The position numbers were made by a program, and so were the translations under genes. The notes under the pieces were generated by a model. That model saw only the letters and a program-made list of their open reading frames with translations, did not search any database and had not been told where the DNA came from. DNA of 44,355 nt. Origin: Opitutales bacterium (GTDB lineage Bacteria; Verrucomicrobiota; Verrucomicrobiia; Opitutales; Opitutaceae). Below, piece after piece: positions 7,819 to 16,629 of this stretch; within the stretch, counting starts at the first letter, position 1, and each line of letters begins with the position of its first letter. The stretch lies in NCBI GenBank assembly GCA_018700525.1, contig JABITN010000065.1, forward strand, positions 1 to 44,355. The letters run 5' to 3'.

Positions 7819-8355
7819 ATGAAATCCGCACCGAACCATATCAAGTTTTGTCCATCCTGCGGTGATTGCTCGATTGAACCCCAAGACGACGTATCCGTGC
7901 TCTGCTCGACCTGTGGATTCGAGCTCTTCTTCAGTCCTGCGACTTCGGCCGCCGCGTTGATCGAAGACGCATCCGGAAAGTTACTAGTAATAAAGCGTAA
8001 TAAGGAACCAAGCAAAGGAGCCTTCGGCCTACCCGGCGGATTCGCCGATCCAAATGAAACTCTCGAAAACACTCTCATCCGAGAAGTTAAAGAAGAAGTG
8101 AACCTCAATCTTGTTTCATGGTCTTTTCTCGGAGGCTGGCCGAACAAATACCCGTTCAAATCCGTCATCTATTCCGTCGTAGACACCTATTTCACAGCCA
8201 AAGTCGAAAGCTTCGACGGTATGGACTCGTGCCAAGAAGAACTCCAAAGCATCCATTTCGTAGACCCCGACAAAATTGACCCGAAAGAATGGGCATTCCC
8301 TTCACTACAAAACGCGATACAACTCTATTTGAGCAAACGAAATCGTTCTGAATAA
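7819..8355 (+). CDS. Nudix hydrolase with N-terminal zinc ribbon
   Basis: The 178-residue protein begins with a four-cysteine zinc ribbon (Cys11, Cys14, Cys29, Cys32; CPSC then CSTC). A Nudix domain follows, with the box GGFADPNE at about 73-80 and REVKEE at 88-93, which give the metal-binding glutamates. The residue normally Gly near the end of the box is Asn95. Such enzymes hydrolyse nucleoside diphosphates linked to another group. The zinc ribbon plus Nudix order recalls NudC-type NADH pyrophosphatases, but the NudC SQPWPFPxS motif is not visible, so the substrate is open. It lies just after tRNA-Gln. Confidence 0.87.
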   Translation: MKSAPNHIKFCPSCGDCSIEPQDDVSVLCSTCGFELFFSPATSAAALIEDASGKLLVIKRNKEPSKGAFGLPGGFADPNETLENTLIREVKEEVNLNLVSWSFLGGWPNKYPFKSVIYSVVDTYFTAKVESFDGMDSCQEELQSIHFVDPDKIDPKEWAFPSLQNAIQLYLSKRNRSE

Positions 8356-8386
8356 ACATCCAGAGCAAGCCCCAATGTGTTAGAGA

Positions 8387-8416
8387 TAGCGACCGATCTC
8401 CAAGCGGCCATTCTTG
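8387..8416 (+). repeat. REP-like intergenic repeat, A module
   Basis: The core ATCTCCAAGCGGCCATTCTT matches the copies near 36881, 40751, 42067 and 43357 in the same orientation. Better-conserved copies can pair GGCCG with CGGCC across the core. Confidence 0.7.
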
Positions 8417-8425
8417 TAAGAGGAG

Positions 8426-8446
8426 CTGAACGATTACATCGTTCAG
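8426..8446. repeat. perfect 9-bp hairpin after the Nudix gene
   Basis: CTGAACGAT and ATCGTTCAG pair perfectly around a 3-base loop. It follows the A-module repeat. There is no T-run, so it is either a processing or stability hairpin or part of the repeat unit rather than a clear intrinsic terminator. Confidence 0.6.
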
Positions 8447-8894
8447 TGTGCCCACCCGGAGGTCGAACCCTACCGATTGCAGCAACGAAGCACGAAGGTA
8501 TTTGCCAAAACGCAATCAACAGAAAAGCCTTTTTACTCACTATGACTTACCGTGTTGCCAAACATCTCTTTCCATTGCTCAATGCACTAAACGCACACGG
8601 CCAGCTAGAGAGCAACACCAGATCGCGACCAGGAGATATCCCGCAAAACAATGCTCGATTCCCTTCGCTGGACCAATCCCGTTTACGCCAACGAGTGCAT
8701 CTACATTCGGAACGAACACGGAACCTTAGTCTGCCTCGAACGCAATTGAGATTAATTGGAGTCACTTTAGATCCAATCAATCCGGCCAATTTGCAAAATC
8801 CACGCGAGTTCCTCGCATAACTACGTAGCAACGCGGCGTGGTATTCGCACGATATTCAGTCAAGGTGACGCGTAAGTGCTCAGCGAGACAGCCT
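8447..8894. other. gene-poor stretch between the Nudix gene and recF
   Basis: Open frames here overlap in several frames and none shows a domain, apart from the short propeller remnant at 8651-8749. The stretch looks like decayed coding DNA following a repeat. Confidence 0.45.
8651..8749 (+). pseudogene. C-terminal remnant of a PQQ-like beta-propeller protein
   Basis: The frame from the ATG at 8651 to the TGA at 8747-8749 ends with PVYANECIYIRNEHG followed by TLVCLERN. This matches the usual last blade of PQQ-binding-like propeller proteins (pattern P-x-Y-A-N-G-x-I-Y-x-R-N-x-x-G-x-L-V-C-L). Nothing upstream in this frame resembles the rest of such a protein, so it is read as a relic of a lost gene. 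It is short, and chance similarity is possible. Confidence 0.55.
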
Positions 8895-9971
8895 CTATAG
8901 CTCGACAAATGCCCCCGAATCCACCTCGATAGTTTTCCAACTGCCACCATCGATCGACTGGGGCAGTTGGGTACCCGTAGCGATTATCTGGAGATCTTCG
9001 TCCAACACCGACCAGAAACGCTCTTTTCGATCCGTATCCAATTCTCCCAGAGCATCGTCGGCCAACGCTACCGGCAAGAAGCCGAATTTACGCCGCCAGT
9101 ATTCGATCATAGCCAACGCCAGGGATAATGAAACCGACCGTTGCTGCCCTTCCGAAGCATAATCCTCCGCCGCCAAATCATTTAGAAAAATAGCGTAGTC
9201 ATCGCGATGCGGTCCCTTCCCAGTCGATTGTAGATAACTGTCTCGCTTTCGATTCTTTTCCAAGACCACCAAATAGTCGCCCGCTTCGCGTACATTCGCA
9301 TTTTGATTGTACTCGATTCTCAATGACTCTTTCGAAATCGACAATTCCGTGTGATAGGATTTCGCAATCGATACCAATTCTCCCAATATCGACTCTCGCA
9401 TTTTACAGATAGCCAGAGCAGGAGCATCCATTTGAGTCTCGAATGCCGCGAGCAACTGCGGCTCGGCGTTTTTCTTCAAAAGCGCATTCCGCTCTTGAAG
9501 CAGTTTTTGAAAAGCCTGCAAAGCCGTAAAATAGGACCGGTCCACACCGCAAATAAACGCATCCAAATAACGGCGACGGTTTCCCGGCGATCCACGAGCC
9601 AGTTGCATGTCGTTCGATGAAAGCATTACTGTCGGGAATCGACCCACGAAATCGGACAAGCGCCGAATCGCCTCATCGTCGATCCAAACTTCTTTACCCG
9701 TTTTCTTGATACGCGCCCGAAGCTTCGTCTCCCCTAGATTCTCATGATCGATTTCATAAACGATCTCAGACAGCTCCCCATTCGGGCCGATAACCTTTCG
9801 ATTTTCATGGGTTCGAAAAGGCCGTAACGCAGTAGCCAGCCCCAACGCCTCCAGCATATTCGTTTTCCCTTGACCATTCTTTCCATGGAGAAACACGCGT
9901 GGAGCATCCACATCCAGACGAGCCAACTGGATGTTCCGATAATTGCTAACGCTGACTCTATTGAACTTCAT
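8895..9971 (-). CDS. recF: DNA replication and repair protein RecF
   Basis: RecF is an SMC-like ATPase that loads RecA with RecOR at gapped DNA. From the ATG at 9971 the protein has 358 residues, close to family length, and starts in the typical way (MKFNRVSVSNYRNIQ). Walker A is GKNGQGKT (30-37), the ABC-type signature is SEGQQRS and Walker B is LADDALGELD. Longer in-frame starts exist: ATG at 10016 overlaps the queE stop as TGATG, and TTG at 10019. That could mean translational coupling, but the extra 15 residues do not look like RecF. The gene is the last of the queC-queD-queE block and is not next to dnaA/dnaN as in many bacteria. Confidence 0.92.
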   Translation of the reverse strand: MKFNRVSVSNYRNIQLARLDVDAPRVFLHGKNGQGKTNMLEALGLATALRPFRTHENRKVIGPNGELSEIVYEIDHENLGETKLRARIKKTGKEVWIDDEAIRRLSDFVGRFPTVMLSSNDMQLARGSPGNRRRYLDAFICGVDRSYFTALQAFQKLLQERNALLKKNAEPQLLAAFETQMDAPALAICKMRESILGELVSIAKSYHTELSISKESLRIEYNQNANVREAGDYLVVLEKNRKRDSYLQSTGKGPHRDDYAIFLNDLAAEDYASEGQQRSVSLSLALAMIEYWRRKFGFLPVALADDALGELDTDRKERFWSVLDEDLQIIATGTQLPQSIDGGSWKTIEVDSGAFVEL

Positions 9972-10015
9972 GAAGTTAAAACGATCGAACCGAAGAACGA
10001 AACTCACATACATCA

Positions 10016-10693
10016 TCAATAACCCAAGTCCAAATTGCCTCCCAAAGGGGATGGCTTCGAGGAATTCGGATCAAGCAAATCCGCCTTGAAAAACTTATGG
10101 GCCTGTAACCCCGCCCGAAAGGGAGCTCCCCGATTTTTCACAATCGACGTAATAGACTGCAAAACTCCCGAATCCTCATGCTGAGACCACTCTGGATGCA
10201 ACCAAACTGGAGCTTTATCGATTCTATCGCCAAGCTCTTGTATCCATTTTTCAATCGATTGCTCATCCTCCACGATCAGCTTCAGTTCATCAGCCAAACC
10301 GAGATTCTCAGCTAACGGTAATTGCTGCCACTTCGGACTCAGCGTGATCCAATCGAACGCGCCCTTAATTTCAAAAGCTCCCGAAGTTTCCAGATGAACC
10401 GGAATCCCCCTTTCTCTCAATGCATTAGTCAACGGCCGCAAATCATGAATCGCCGGTTCCCCACCAGTCACGACCACGAACTCAGCTCCGGCATAAGCTG
10501 CCGCTTCAGTAAGTTCGCTAGCGCTACGTTTTTCAATTCGCTTGGGAATGTAGTCATGATGCCACGTACCTGCAGAGTCACACCAAGGACACTTTACCGG
10601 GCAACCAAACAAGCGAATAAAAAAGGCCGAACGTCCAAGATGAACGCCTTCGCCTTGCCACGAATGGAAGGTCTCGTGAATCGGATAGAACAT
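10016..10693 (-). CDS. queE: 7-carboxy-7-deazaguanine synthase (radical SAM)
   Basis: The 225-residue radical SAM enzyme has the cluster motif CPVKCPWCD (Cys31, Cys35, Cys38), preceded by the QueE start pattern [15 protein letters not shown] of the SAM site occurs in [11 protein letters not shown]. It converts 6-carboxytetrahydropterin to 7-carboxy-7-deazaguanine, the step between QueD and QueC. Its ATG shares one base with the queD stop (TGATG), so translation is probably coupled. Confidence 0.95.
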   Translation of the reverse strand: MFYPIHETFHSWQGEGVHLGRSAFFIRLFGCPVKCPWCDSAGTWHHDYIPKRIEKRSASELTEAAAYAGAEFVVVTGGEPAIHDLRPLTNALRERGIPVHLETSGAFEIKGAFDWITLSPKWQQLPLAENLGLADELKLIVEDEQSIEKWIQELGDRIDKAPVWLHPEWSQHEDSGVLQSITSIVKNRGAPFRAGLQAHKFFKADLLDPNSSKPSPLGGNLDLGY

Positions 10694-11142
10694 CAGCGTT
10701 CGACCGGCTTGTAAGTCGCACTGTTGCGCGTGTCTTCGGTCACGACAACCGAAATCAAAAAGGCGCGCTCACTCGTTATTTCCTGTATCATAGGATCCAC
10801 GACATCGAACATATGCTTGGCCAATCCTTCGCTCGAACATTGATCGACAATGTAAGGCTTATAGATTCGGCAACCAGCCGTATCGTTGATTTTAAGGATT
10901 TCATCCAGCAATGGATCGTCCCGATTAAAAACGCAGGCATGATCCAGGTTTTGGTCAATCCACTCGCGCAGCGGTTTGAGGTTCCCGAAATCGACTACAA
11001 ATCCACACGCATCCAAAGATGCGCATCCAAAGACAAACGTGAAACTCCAATTGTGCCCGTGTATCTGAGCACAATGTCCGTCGTGCCTATGCTGGCGATG
11101 GGCAAAAGGAATATCCGAATAAGTTTTCTGGCACGTAAACAT
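10693..11142 (-). CDS. queD: 6-carboxytetrahydropterin synthase
   Basis: The 149-residue protein is a member of the 6-pyruvoyl-tetrahydropterin synthase family. The zinc ligands are His15 and the HGH pair at 28-30, and Cys24 lies in the catalytic position ([11 protein letters not shown]). VVDFGNLK and LDHACVFN are also typical of QueD. It makes 6-carboxytetrahydropterin from dihydroneopterin triphosphate for queuosine. The gene follows queC by 12 bases and overlaps queE by one. Confidence 0.94.
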   Translation of the reverse strand: MFTCQKTYSDIPFAHRQHRHDGHCAQIHGHNWSFTFVFGCASLDACGFVVDFGNLKPLREWIDQNLDHACVFNRDDPLLDEILKINDTAGCRIYKPYIVDQCSSEGLAKHMFDVVDPMIQEITSERAFLISVVVTEDTRNSATYKPVER

Positions 11143-11154
11143 CTGAAATAAATC

Positions 11155-11892
11155 TCAATCCGACAATCTCCACTCGAGCTCAACCAGCAAATCCACACTT
11201 GCGGCATCGGCCGCATAAACGGTGGGATCATCGACTTCCGCCAAGTGAAAAGCTTCCCTGCGTTCAATGCAAGTACCGCATTTACCGCAATGCAGCGCTC
11301 CCCCTTTGTAGCAAGACCACGTTTTACCTAGCGGCGACCCCATACGGGCTCCTTCTGTAACAATCAGTTGCTTACTCATGTTGACGAAAGGGCGATACAG
11401 CCAAACCGAACTCCAATCGCAAAGTCGAATCGCTTCGTCCAAGGCATCGGCAAACTCCACGCGGCAATCCGGATAGATCGCGTGATCGCCACTGTGGGCC
11501 GCATAGGCGATCGCTTCCGCTTCCTTCGTAATCGCCCAAGCAGTAGCGACCGAAATGAGAATCATGTTTCGATTAGGCACCACGGTCTGCTTCATCGAAT
11601 CCTCTTCGTAATGTCCCTCAGGCACCTCAGTCTCCGAATCCGTTAAACCGCTGTGACCAAACAAGGCGGAGATTCCACGTAAATCGGCAATGCTATGCTC
11701 GATCCCGAGCTCAGCGCAAATCTCGACCGCAGCGTCGATTTCCTTCCGATGCTTCTGTCCGTAATCGATGCTCAACGCACCTTTCACATCGATACCATCC
11801 TCAAGCATCGAGCTCAACATAACCGTCGAGTCCATACCGCCGGAATACACGGCGATCGCGGAAGCAGGCGCCTTTTCAGGTGCTCTAGACAT
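11155..11892 (-). CDS. queC: 7-cyano-7-deazaguanine (preQ0) synthase
   Basis: The 245-residue PP-loop ATPase has the ATP pyrophosphate loop VYSGGMDS (about 16-22), and near the C-terminus the four-cysteine zinc site CYKGGALHCGKCGTC. QueC turns 7-carboxy-7-deazaguanine into preQ0 with ATP and ammonia. Its ATG lies 3 bases after the stop of the upstream propeller gene and queD follows closely, so the genes are co-transcribed. QueF, which reduces preQ0 to preQ1, is not in the window. Confidence 0.95.
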   Translation of the reverse strand: MSRAPEKAPASAIAVYSGGMDSTVMLSSMLEDGIDVKGALSIDYGQKHRKEIDAAVEICAELGIEHSIADLRGISALFGHSGLTDSETEVPEGHYEEDSMKQTVVPNRNMILISVATAWAITKEAEAIAYAAHSGDHAIYPDCRVEFADALDEAIRLCDWSSVWLYRPFVNMSKQLIVTEGARMGSPLGKTWSCYKGGALHCGKCGTCIERREAFHLAEVDDPTVYAADAASVDLLVELEWRLSD

Positions 11893-11895
11893 GAC

Positions 11896-13014
11896 TCAAT
11901 ACTTGGCTGGAAACAGAACGATTTTCAACCGCTGACCCTTGCCAGCTCCCGCATCCCCGGTTTCCTCGGGAACGGCCAAGAGCGAATTACCATCCGCTTG
12001 CGTAATCATATCGAATCTCCCAGGCGTCGAAAATCGCATTTCCGGCTTAAAACGAATTTCACGGGAATTCTTCTTTCCCCGAGGAACCTGTAATTCCCCG
12101 GAGTTCGCCGCCAAAAGCGTTTTTCCATTGGGCAATATCGCCAAACTGCTCAAGGCAGTCAATTCGCGCACGATCGTTTGAATAGCCGATTGATTTTGGA
12201 AATCGCTACTGGCCACCTTAAATACTGCTCCTTTGGTCGCCCCTTGAATATGATTCGCCAGAAAGTAAATGGAATCATCCGCCGAATGATAACGCATATC
12301 CCCTGGAATGCTCGACACCTTCATGACCTGAGTGCTCGCCGGAGCTTCGCCATTGAACATTTTCCCCAAACTAACGCGGTCAATTCGATAAATCGTAGGC
12401 TGAGCTTTGACCCGATTCTTGAACATGAACATGTTTCCCCCAATACCAGTATCCGCAATGTAAAGATTCCCCTTGTCGTCAAAATCCAAACTATTGGGCG
12501 AAATCAGCGAATACTCGCCTGCTAATTTCATCGCAGCCGCAGGGCCCAAATCCACCTTTCGTAATATCTTACCCGTCATTGGGTCTATGACCGTAAGACC
12601 AATAAAGTCCTTCGAAGCATCCTTCGTTAGTCGACCATCCTCGTTTTCGATTAAAGGCGTACCGGAAACCAGTATCAGCAAACCCTTCGGCAAATCCTCT
12701 GCCAACGAAACCGGAAGCAACGCCATTGCCGATGGAGCGGTAAACCCAATCGCAAATCGCTTGCTCGCCAACTTGTAAGCCCCATCGCTGCCACGGTCGA
12801 ACTTGGTAATGCTCCCCATGCCACGAAGCGCTCCGATGCTGCCCCGAGACCGATTAGCGACGAAGATCGTTTCGGCATTAGGACCAAAAGTCGCCGCAAC
12901 CGGCCGGTCCAATCCGGAAAGAACTTGGAGCACCTCGGGTCTAGCTCCAAAGAGGGATAGAGTGGAAACACAGACGGCGATCGCTAGCAGCGAGCGAAAA
13001 AAGACGTTCATCAT
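11896..13014 (-). CDS. secreted SMP-30/NHL-like beta-propeller protein
   Basis: The 372-residue protein begins with a signal peptide (FFRSLLAIAVCVSTLSLFGA). Repeated blade-like units follow (LSGLDRPVAATFGPN, SPNSLDFDDKGNLYIADTG, LTALSSLAILPNGKTLLAAN), which point to a six-bladed propeller of the SMP-30/gluconolactonase or NHL kind. It should fold in the periplasm or outside the cell. No metal-site set can be assigned with confidence, so enzyme or binding protein is open. It is the first gene of a run that continues into queC with only a 3-base gap, an odd partner for cytoplasmic queuosine enzymes. Confidence 0.75.
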   Translation of the reverse strand: MMNVFFRSLLAIAVCVSTLSLFGARPEVLQVLSGLDRPVAATFGPNAETIFVANRSRGSIGALRGMGSITKFDRGSDGAYKLASKRFAIGFTAPSAMALLPVSLAEDLPKGLLILVSGTPLIENEDGRLTKDASKDFIGLTVIDPMTGKILRKVDLGPAAAMKLAGEYSLISPNSLDFDDKGNLYIADTGIGGNMFMFKNRVKAQPTIYRIDRVSLGKMFNGEAPASTQVMKVSSIPGDMRYHSADDSIYFLANHIQGATKGAVFKVASSDFQNQSAIQTIVRELTALSSLAILPNGKTLLAANSGELQVPRGKKNSREIRFKPEMRFSTPGRFDMITQADGNSLLAVPEETGDAGAGKGQRLKIVLFPAKY

Positions 13015-13112
13015 AAAAATTTGCGTATTAAGAAGGCACTATAAGAAGACGAAAGAAGACCATACGCGCCCGAATTCCTATCTGTCAAAGCAAGGCTGCA
13101 GTCTATTCTCCC

Positions 13113-13138
13113 TAAAACGCGACTCTTTGGCCGCGTTT
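13113..13138 (-). terminator. hairpin terminator after the SGNH hydrolase gene
   Basis: AAACGCG and CGCGTTT pair around a 10-base loop, just after the stop codon at 13145, and on the minus strand the stem is followed by TAGGG. The T-run is short, so termination may be partial. Confidence 0.6.
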
Positions 13139-13144
13139 ATCCGA

Positions 13145-14479
13145 CTACCGAGCACGCCGTACTTCGAGACGGTAAGCCCTCGGAACAGCCAATTCGTGAA
13201 TTTGTGCTTCGTACGCCTGCGCCAAATGGAACAACCTTCCCAGCTCCGGCGCAATCCCCGCCCGGAACGCAGCCAGGATTTCAGGCGTACTCGCGTTCTT
13301 TTTCCGAGCGCTTTTCATACCTCCCTGCAAATCTCTATAAGGCCGCATAGCCACATCGTTCCGCTCCGCGTTCAGCAACGCCAATTCCAATGACTGCCGA
13401 TACGAGGGCGTCTTCGTCATGTTCTGCAAACGCAACCCTTCCGCAAGTTCGAAGTGATCCGCCTGCAGGATCCATTCGCCATTCATAAATACGTCATAAC
13501 GGCCTGAAGACAGCCCGCGAATCTCCAGTATATCGTCATTTAGGCCCGACCCTTCTAAGGCGACTGCAAATCCTAAACTCGGTTCATCCACGTGATTCCA
13601 CGGAGCAGGCCCCATCTTGCCTGTCGCAGGAAGAACCCACGGAAGCGCTTTGGGGCGAACGTTAGCAATCAGATCCTTCCCATCGAACGCCTCGATAACA
13701 ACATCACCTTCAATGGGCTCCGCTCCATTCTCGCGAGCCATGATCGAAACTCGGCTCGCAAGCTCGCGGTCACCCGCAAAAAACGCCGCCATTCGTTCCG
13801 CCATAACAGCCATTCCGCTAGGGTTCGGGTGAATCGAATCCGGCATCAGCGTAAATGTCTCATTCTCCCGGCGGAAGCGCGAAGTGACGTCGTTCATCGC
13901 TCCCCAGAAATCGACATAGGCTAAACCGCGCTTCTCAGCAACGCTCCTCAGCCAGCCCCCGTAGAAAGCCAACTTCGCATTATATTCGGAATGCGGATTA
14001 GTCCGCTTAAACCGAAAATCCACTGCTTGATTACGGAGATTGTATTGACGGTGATCGAACATCGAGGGCGACAGAACAACCGCTTTCGTCTCCAACCTCT
14101 CAAAGCGATCCAACGCTCGATTCATACCCTTTTGGTACAATTCGAAGTTAGCTTTGTCATAACCGCGATATCGCCCATCGTTCATCCCCAAAAGAACCGT
14201 CGCCCAATCCGGCTCGAAAAAGGCGACGTCCTCATCGAAACGATCCAACAGATCCTTAGCACTGTCGCCTTTGATGCCCGCATTGAAAAACCTCAGCCGT
14301 TTATCCGGAAATCGAGTATACAAGAAATTCTCTACATACTGTGTGTACTTGCATTGATGGGTTATCGAATCGCCCGCCCAAACCATCCGATCGCCCAATC
14401 CCGGATTGAACTCGCTCGCAAAAGCAACTCCCGCAAGGGCCGCCGACAAAACAAAAAATCGTAGCATCCTCCCATTCAC
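13145..14479 (-). CDS. secreted SGNH/GDSL-family hydrolase
   Basis: The 444-residue protein has a signal peptide (MLRFFVLSAALAGVAFASEF). The SGNH blocks follow in order: block I VWAGDSITHQ with catalytic Ser38, block II NAGIKGDSAKDL with Gly, block III LLGMNDGRY with Asn, and block V DSIHPNPSG with Asp and His. The first 250 residues form the hydrolase. The last 190 residues are a second region with no clear motif, which may be a beta-rich module followed by a helical segment. Family members with this arrangement are esterases acting on acylated polysaccharides; the substrate here is unknown. An alternative start is Met5. Confidence 0.85.
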   Translation of the reverse strand: MNGRMLRFFVLSAALAGVAFASEFNPGLGDRMVWAGDSITHQCKYTQYVENFLYTRFPDKRLRFFNAGIKGDSAKDLLDRFDEDVAFFEPDWATVLLGMNDGRYRGYDKANFELYQKGMNRALDRFERLETKAVVLSPSMFDHRQYNLRNQAVDFRFKRTNPHSEYNAKLAFYGGWLRSVAEKRGLAYVDFWGAMNDVTSRFRRENETFTLMPDSIHPNPSGMAVMAERMAAFFAGDRELASRVSIMARENGAEPIEGDVVIEAFDGKDLIANVRPKALPWVLPATGKMGPAPWNHVDEPSLGFAVALEGSGLNDDILEIRGLSSGRYDVFMNGEWILQADHFELAEGLRLQNMTKTPSYRQSLELALLNAERNDVAMRPYRDLQGGMKSARKKNASTPEILAAFRAGIAPELGRLFHLAQAYEAQIHELAVPRAYRLEVRRAR

Positions 14480-14893
14480 TCAAGGCTCCTAAATCTCCGC
14501 AAGGGAGAATCCCGAAAACGACAAGCCAACGGAATAAAAAACTCACGCAAAGACGCTAAGAAATAACCTCTATCATAATTCGTCCTTGGTCGAGCTCTCC
14601 CCTAATACTCAAAACCTTCTCGCCTCAGCAGCTTCGCACGAGACCAGAATTACCAAATCCATCTGTGATAATTTTCCACGTTCTAAACCGAAAACAGAGA
14701 CAATCTAACGGCAAAAAAGAACTATCGTCTCTTTTTCCTAGGCGAAACCGATTCTTTGCGCTATCTCTCCGCCCTTACTTTTGGCGTCCTCTGATCGACG
14801 TCCGCTACGAATAAAAAGAGAACTTATTCTCTTCCAACGGGTTAGCGTTAAGTTAATAGGTCGAAAACGACCTCTAAGGTCGCCTGATCGGAC
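14480..14893. other. divergent intergenic region and long leader of the RNA helicase gene
   Basis: About 450 bases separate the divergent SGNH and helicase start codons. It holds a CGCAAAGACGCTAAG repeat near 14544-14562, a terminator-like hairpin at 14696-14736, a small AAGAGAA/TTCTCTT hairpin around 14817-14834 and a perfect AGGTCG-AAAA-CGACCT hairpin at 14858-14873. A leader this long is consistent with post-transcriptional control of the helicase. Confidence 0.5.
14696..14736 (+). terminator. terminator-like hairpin inside the helicase leader (possible attenuator)
   Basis: AGAGAC and GTCTCT pair and are followed by TTTT. No gene ends just upstream on this strand, so if real it would stop transcription ahead of the helicase gene. 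The loop is long (25 bases), which makes it weak. Confidence 0.35.
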
Positions 14894-14935
14894 TTGTTGC
14901 TAGTCAACCCGAGCGGCTCGCAATCATCGAATTAT

Positions 14936-16426
14936 ATGCCATTTGCAAAACTCGGACTTCGCTCCGAACTAATTGAAGCGGTCGTCGCCAAAGGTTACGA
15001 CACGCCCTCTCCTATCCAGGAACGCGCTATTCCAGCCATTCTCGAAAGACGTGACGTCATCGGCGGAGCTCAAACAGGAACCGGCAAAACAGCCGCTTTC
15101 TCTCTTCCCATGCTTCAACTGCTCGCAGAATCAAGCTTCAACAACAAGCGCCCTCGCGCCCTGGTTCTAACGCCAACTCGCGAGCTCGCTTCGCAAGTTC
15201 ACCAAAGTATTCGAGACTACGGTCAAAAGCTAAATCTTCGATCAGTCGTCATTTTCGGCGGCGTCGGATTCGGCCCGCAAATCACCGCTTTTAGGCGTGG
15301 AGTGGACATCGTCGTCGCAACTCCCGGGAGATTGCTCGACCTCATGCAACGCCGTGAAGCCAATCTTTCCAATGTCGAAATTCTCGTTCTCGACGAGGCC
15401 GATCGCATGTTGGACATGGGCTTCATCCATGACATCAAAAAGATTCTTAAAGAAGTCCCAAGCGAGCGCCAGAACCTCTTCTTCTCCGCGACCTACTCGA
15501 AGGAGGTCAAAAAATTCTCCGATGCGGTATTGCATGATCCAATAGAAGTCGAAGTCTCCGCTCGCAATTCGACAGCCGAACGCGTCGACCAAGAAGCCTA
15601 CATAGTCGGCCAAAAATCGAAGCGAGCCATGCTCTCGTCGATGATCAAAGGCGGCAAATGGTACCAAGTGCTTGTCTTCACGCGCACCAAACACGGGGCC
15701 AACCGACTCGCTACGCAGCTTGAAAAGGACGACATCTCGGCAATGGCGATCCACGGCAACAAAAGCCAATCCGCTCGCGAACGTGCACTGGCATCCTTCA
15801 AAGCAAACCGAATTGAAGTCCTGGTCGCTACCGACATAGCCGCTCGCGGACTCGACATCGCAGACCTTCCCTACGTCGTAAACTACGAACTTCCCAACGT
15901 AGCGGAAGACTACGTTCACCGTATCGGGCGTACTGGCCGGGCTGGTAAAGCCGGCAAGGCAATCTCCTTGGTTTGCGAAAATGAAGAAGACTATCTCTGG
16001 GACATCGAAAAACTGCTTAAACGCGAGATTCCCATTTTCTTGATCGACCAGAACGGTAAACGCCGCGAAGCGGAAATGGAGCGTAAACCCTCCGGAAAAA
16101 AACGCACCAAAACCCAAAATCGCGGCGGTAGCGGCAGCCGTAACTACGGCGGTGGTGGAGGACGTGGACGCAATCCTCGCGGAGGCGGTGGAAATCGCAA
16201 TCCCCGTGGTGGTGGCGGCGGTCAAAGAGGCGGAGGCGGCCGAGGTCGCAACTCCGAAGGCGGCAACAGCCCAAGCGGAGGGCCATCGCAAAACAAACGT
16301 CGACGCCCAGGCGGCCAAGGCAACCGTCAGCGCAGCGAAGGCAACGCCTCCGAAGGTTCCAGCCAAGGGAGCAAGCCACCCACCTTTCGCAGCAAGCTAA
16401 ACAATCTGCTCTCTCGGGGACGCTAA
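14936..16426 (+). CDS. rhlE: DEAD-box ATP-dependent RNA helicase, RhlE type, with RGG-rich tail
   Basis: From the ATG at 14936 the protein has 496 residues. A TTG at 14894 would add 14 residues that look unlike the family. The helicase core is complete: Q motif (GYDTPSPIQ), motif [10 protein letters not shown] (about 45-53), TPTREL, DEAD at 153-156 ([13 protein letters not shown]), SAT, and motif [15 protein letters not shown]. After about residue 385 comes a basic linker and a Gly/Arg/Asn-rich tail with many RGG and RNPRGGGG units, then a short C-terminal helix. RhlE-type proteins unwind short RNA duplexes in ribosome assembly and mRNA decay, and the RGG tail would bind RNA without sequence preference. 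The gene has a long leader. Confidence 0.92.
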   Translation: MPFAKLGLRSELIEAVVAKGYDTPSPIQERAIPAILERRDVIGGAQTGTGKTAAFSLPMLQLLAESSFNNKRPRALVLTPTRELASQVHQSIRDYGQKLNLRSVVIFGGVGFGPQITAFRRGVDIVVATPGRLLDLMQRREANLSNVEILVLDEADRMLDMGFIHDIKKILKEVPSERQNLFFSATYSKEVKKFSDAVLHDPIEVEVSARNSTAERVDQEAYIVGQKSKRAMLSSMIKGGKWYQVLVFTRTKHGANRLATQLEKDDISAMAIHGNKSQSARERALASFKANRIEVLVATDIAARGLDIADLPYVVNYELPNVAEDYVHRIGRTGRAGKAGKAISLVCENEEDYLWDIEKLLKREIPIFLIDQNGKRREAEMERKPSGKKRTKTQNRGGSGSRNYGGGGGRGRNPRGGGGNRNPRGGGGGQRGGGGRGRNSEGGNSPSGGPSQNKRRRPGGQGNRQRSEGNASEGSSQGSKPPTFRSKLNNLLSRGR

Positions 16427-16441
16427 AACATTCAATAGTAG

Positions 16442-16464
16442 GGCAGTGCCGTATCGGCACTGCC
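16442..16464 (+). terminator. perfect 10-bp hairpin after the helicase gene
   Basis: GGCAGTGCCG and CGGCACTGCC pair around TAT, 15 bases after the stop codon. Only TAATTA follows instead of a T-run, so it may be a termination or 3'-end stability hairpin. Confidence 0.65.
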
Positions 16465-16481
16465 TAATTACCTCAAAAAGA

Positions 16482-16530
16482 GGCCGTTCTGCAACGTAGC
16501 TAAGCGAAGGACTCGCGTGGATTTCGCAAT
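16482..16530 (+). repeat. intergenic repeat, A-module end joined to B module
   Basis: GGCCGTTCT is followed by GTAGCTAAGCGAAGGACTCG and CGTGGA. The B core GCGAAGGACTCGC recurs at 7514-7545 and, with one change, at 36941-36970. This copy shows A and B in direct contact, which suggests they are halves of one unit. Confidence 0.7.
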
Positions 16531-16629
16531 CGACTCTTCTATTTAGGCTTGGCGCTAAGCGGGACCATCTCGCGACCACGACACGTCGAAGTGCTTTTAA
16601 GCTAATTCAGTGCCCTTTTTAAACCTGCC

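Noticed and set aside
8448-8485. Sequence GGTCGAACCC resembling a tRNA T-arm
   Set aside because: No acceptor or anticodon arms fit around it, so there is no tRNA or tRNA fragment that can be supported.
15242-16366. Long minus-strand open frame of 374 codons opposite the helicase gene
   Set aside because: It is the shadow of a biased codon pattern in the helicase gene, and its translation is low-complexity Ala/Thr/Ser and then patternless.
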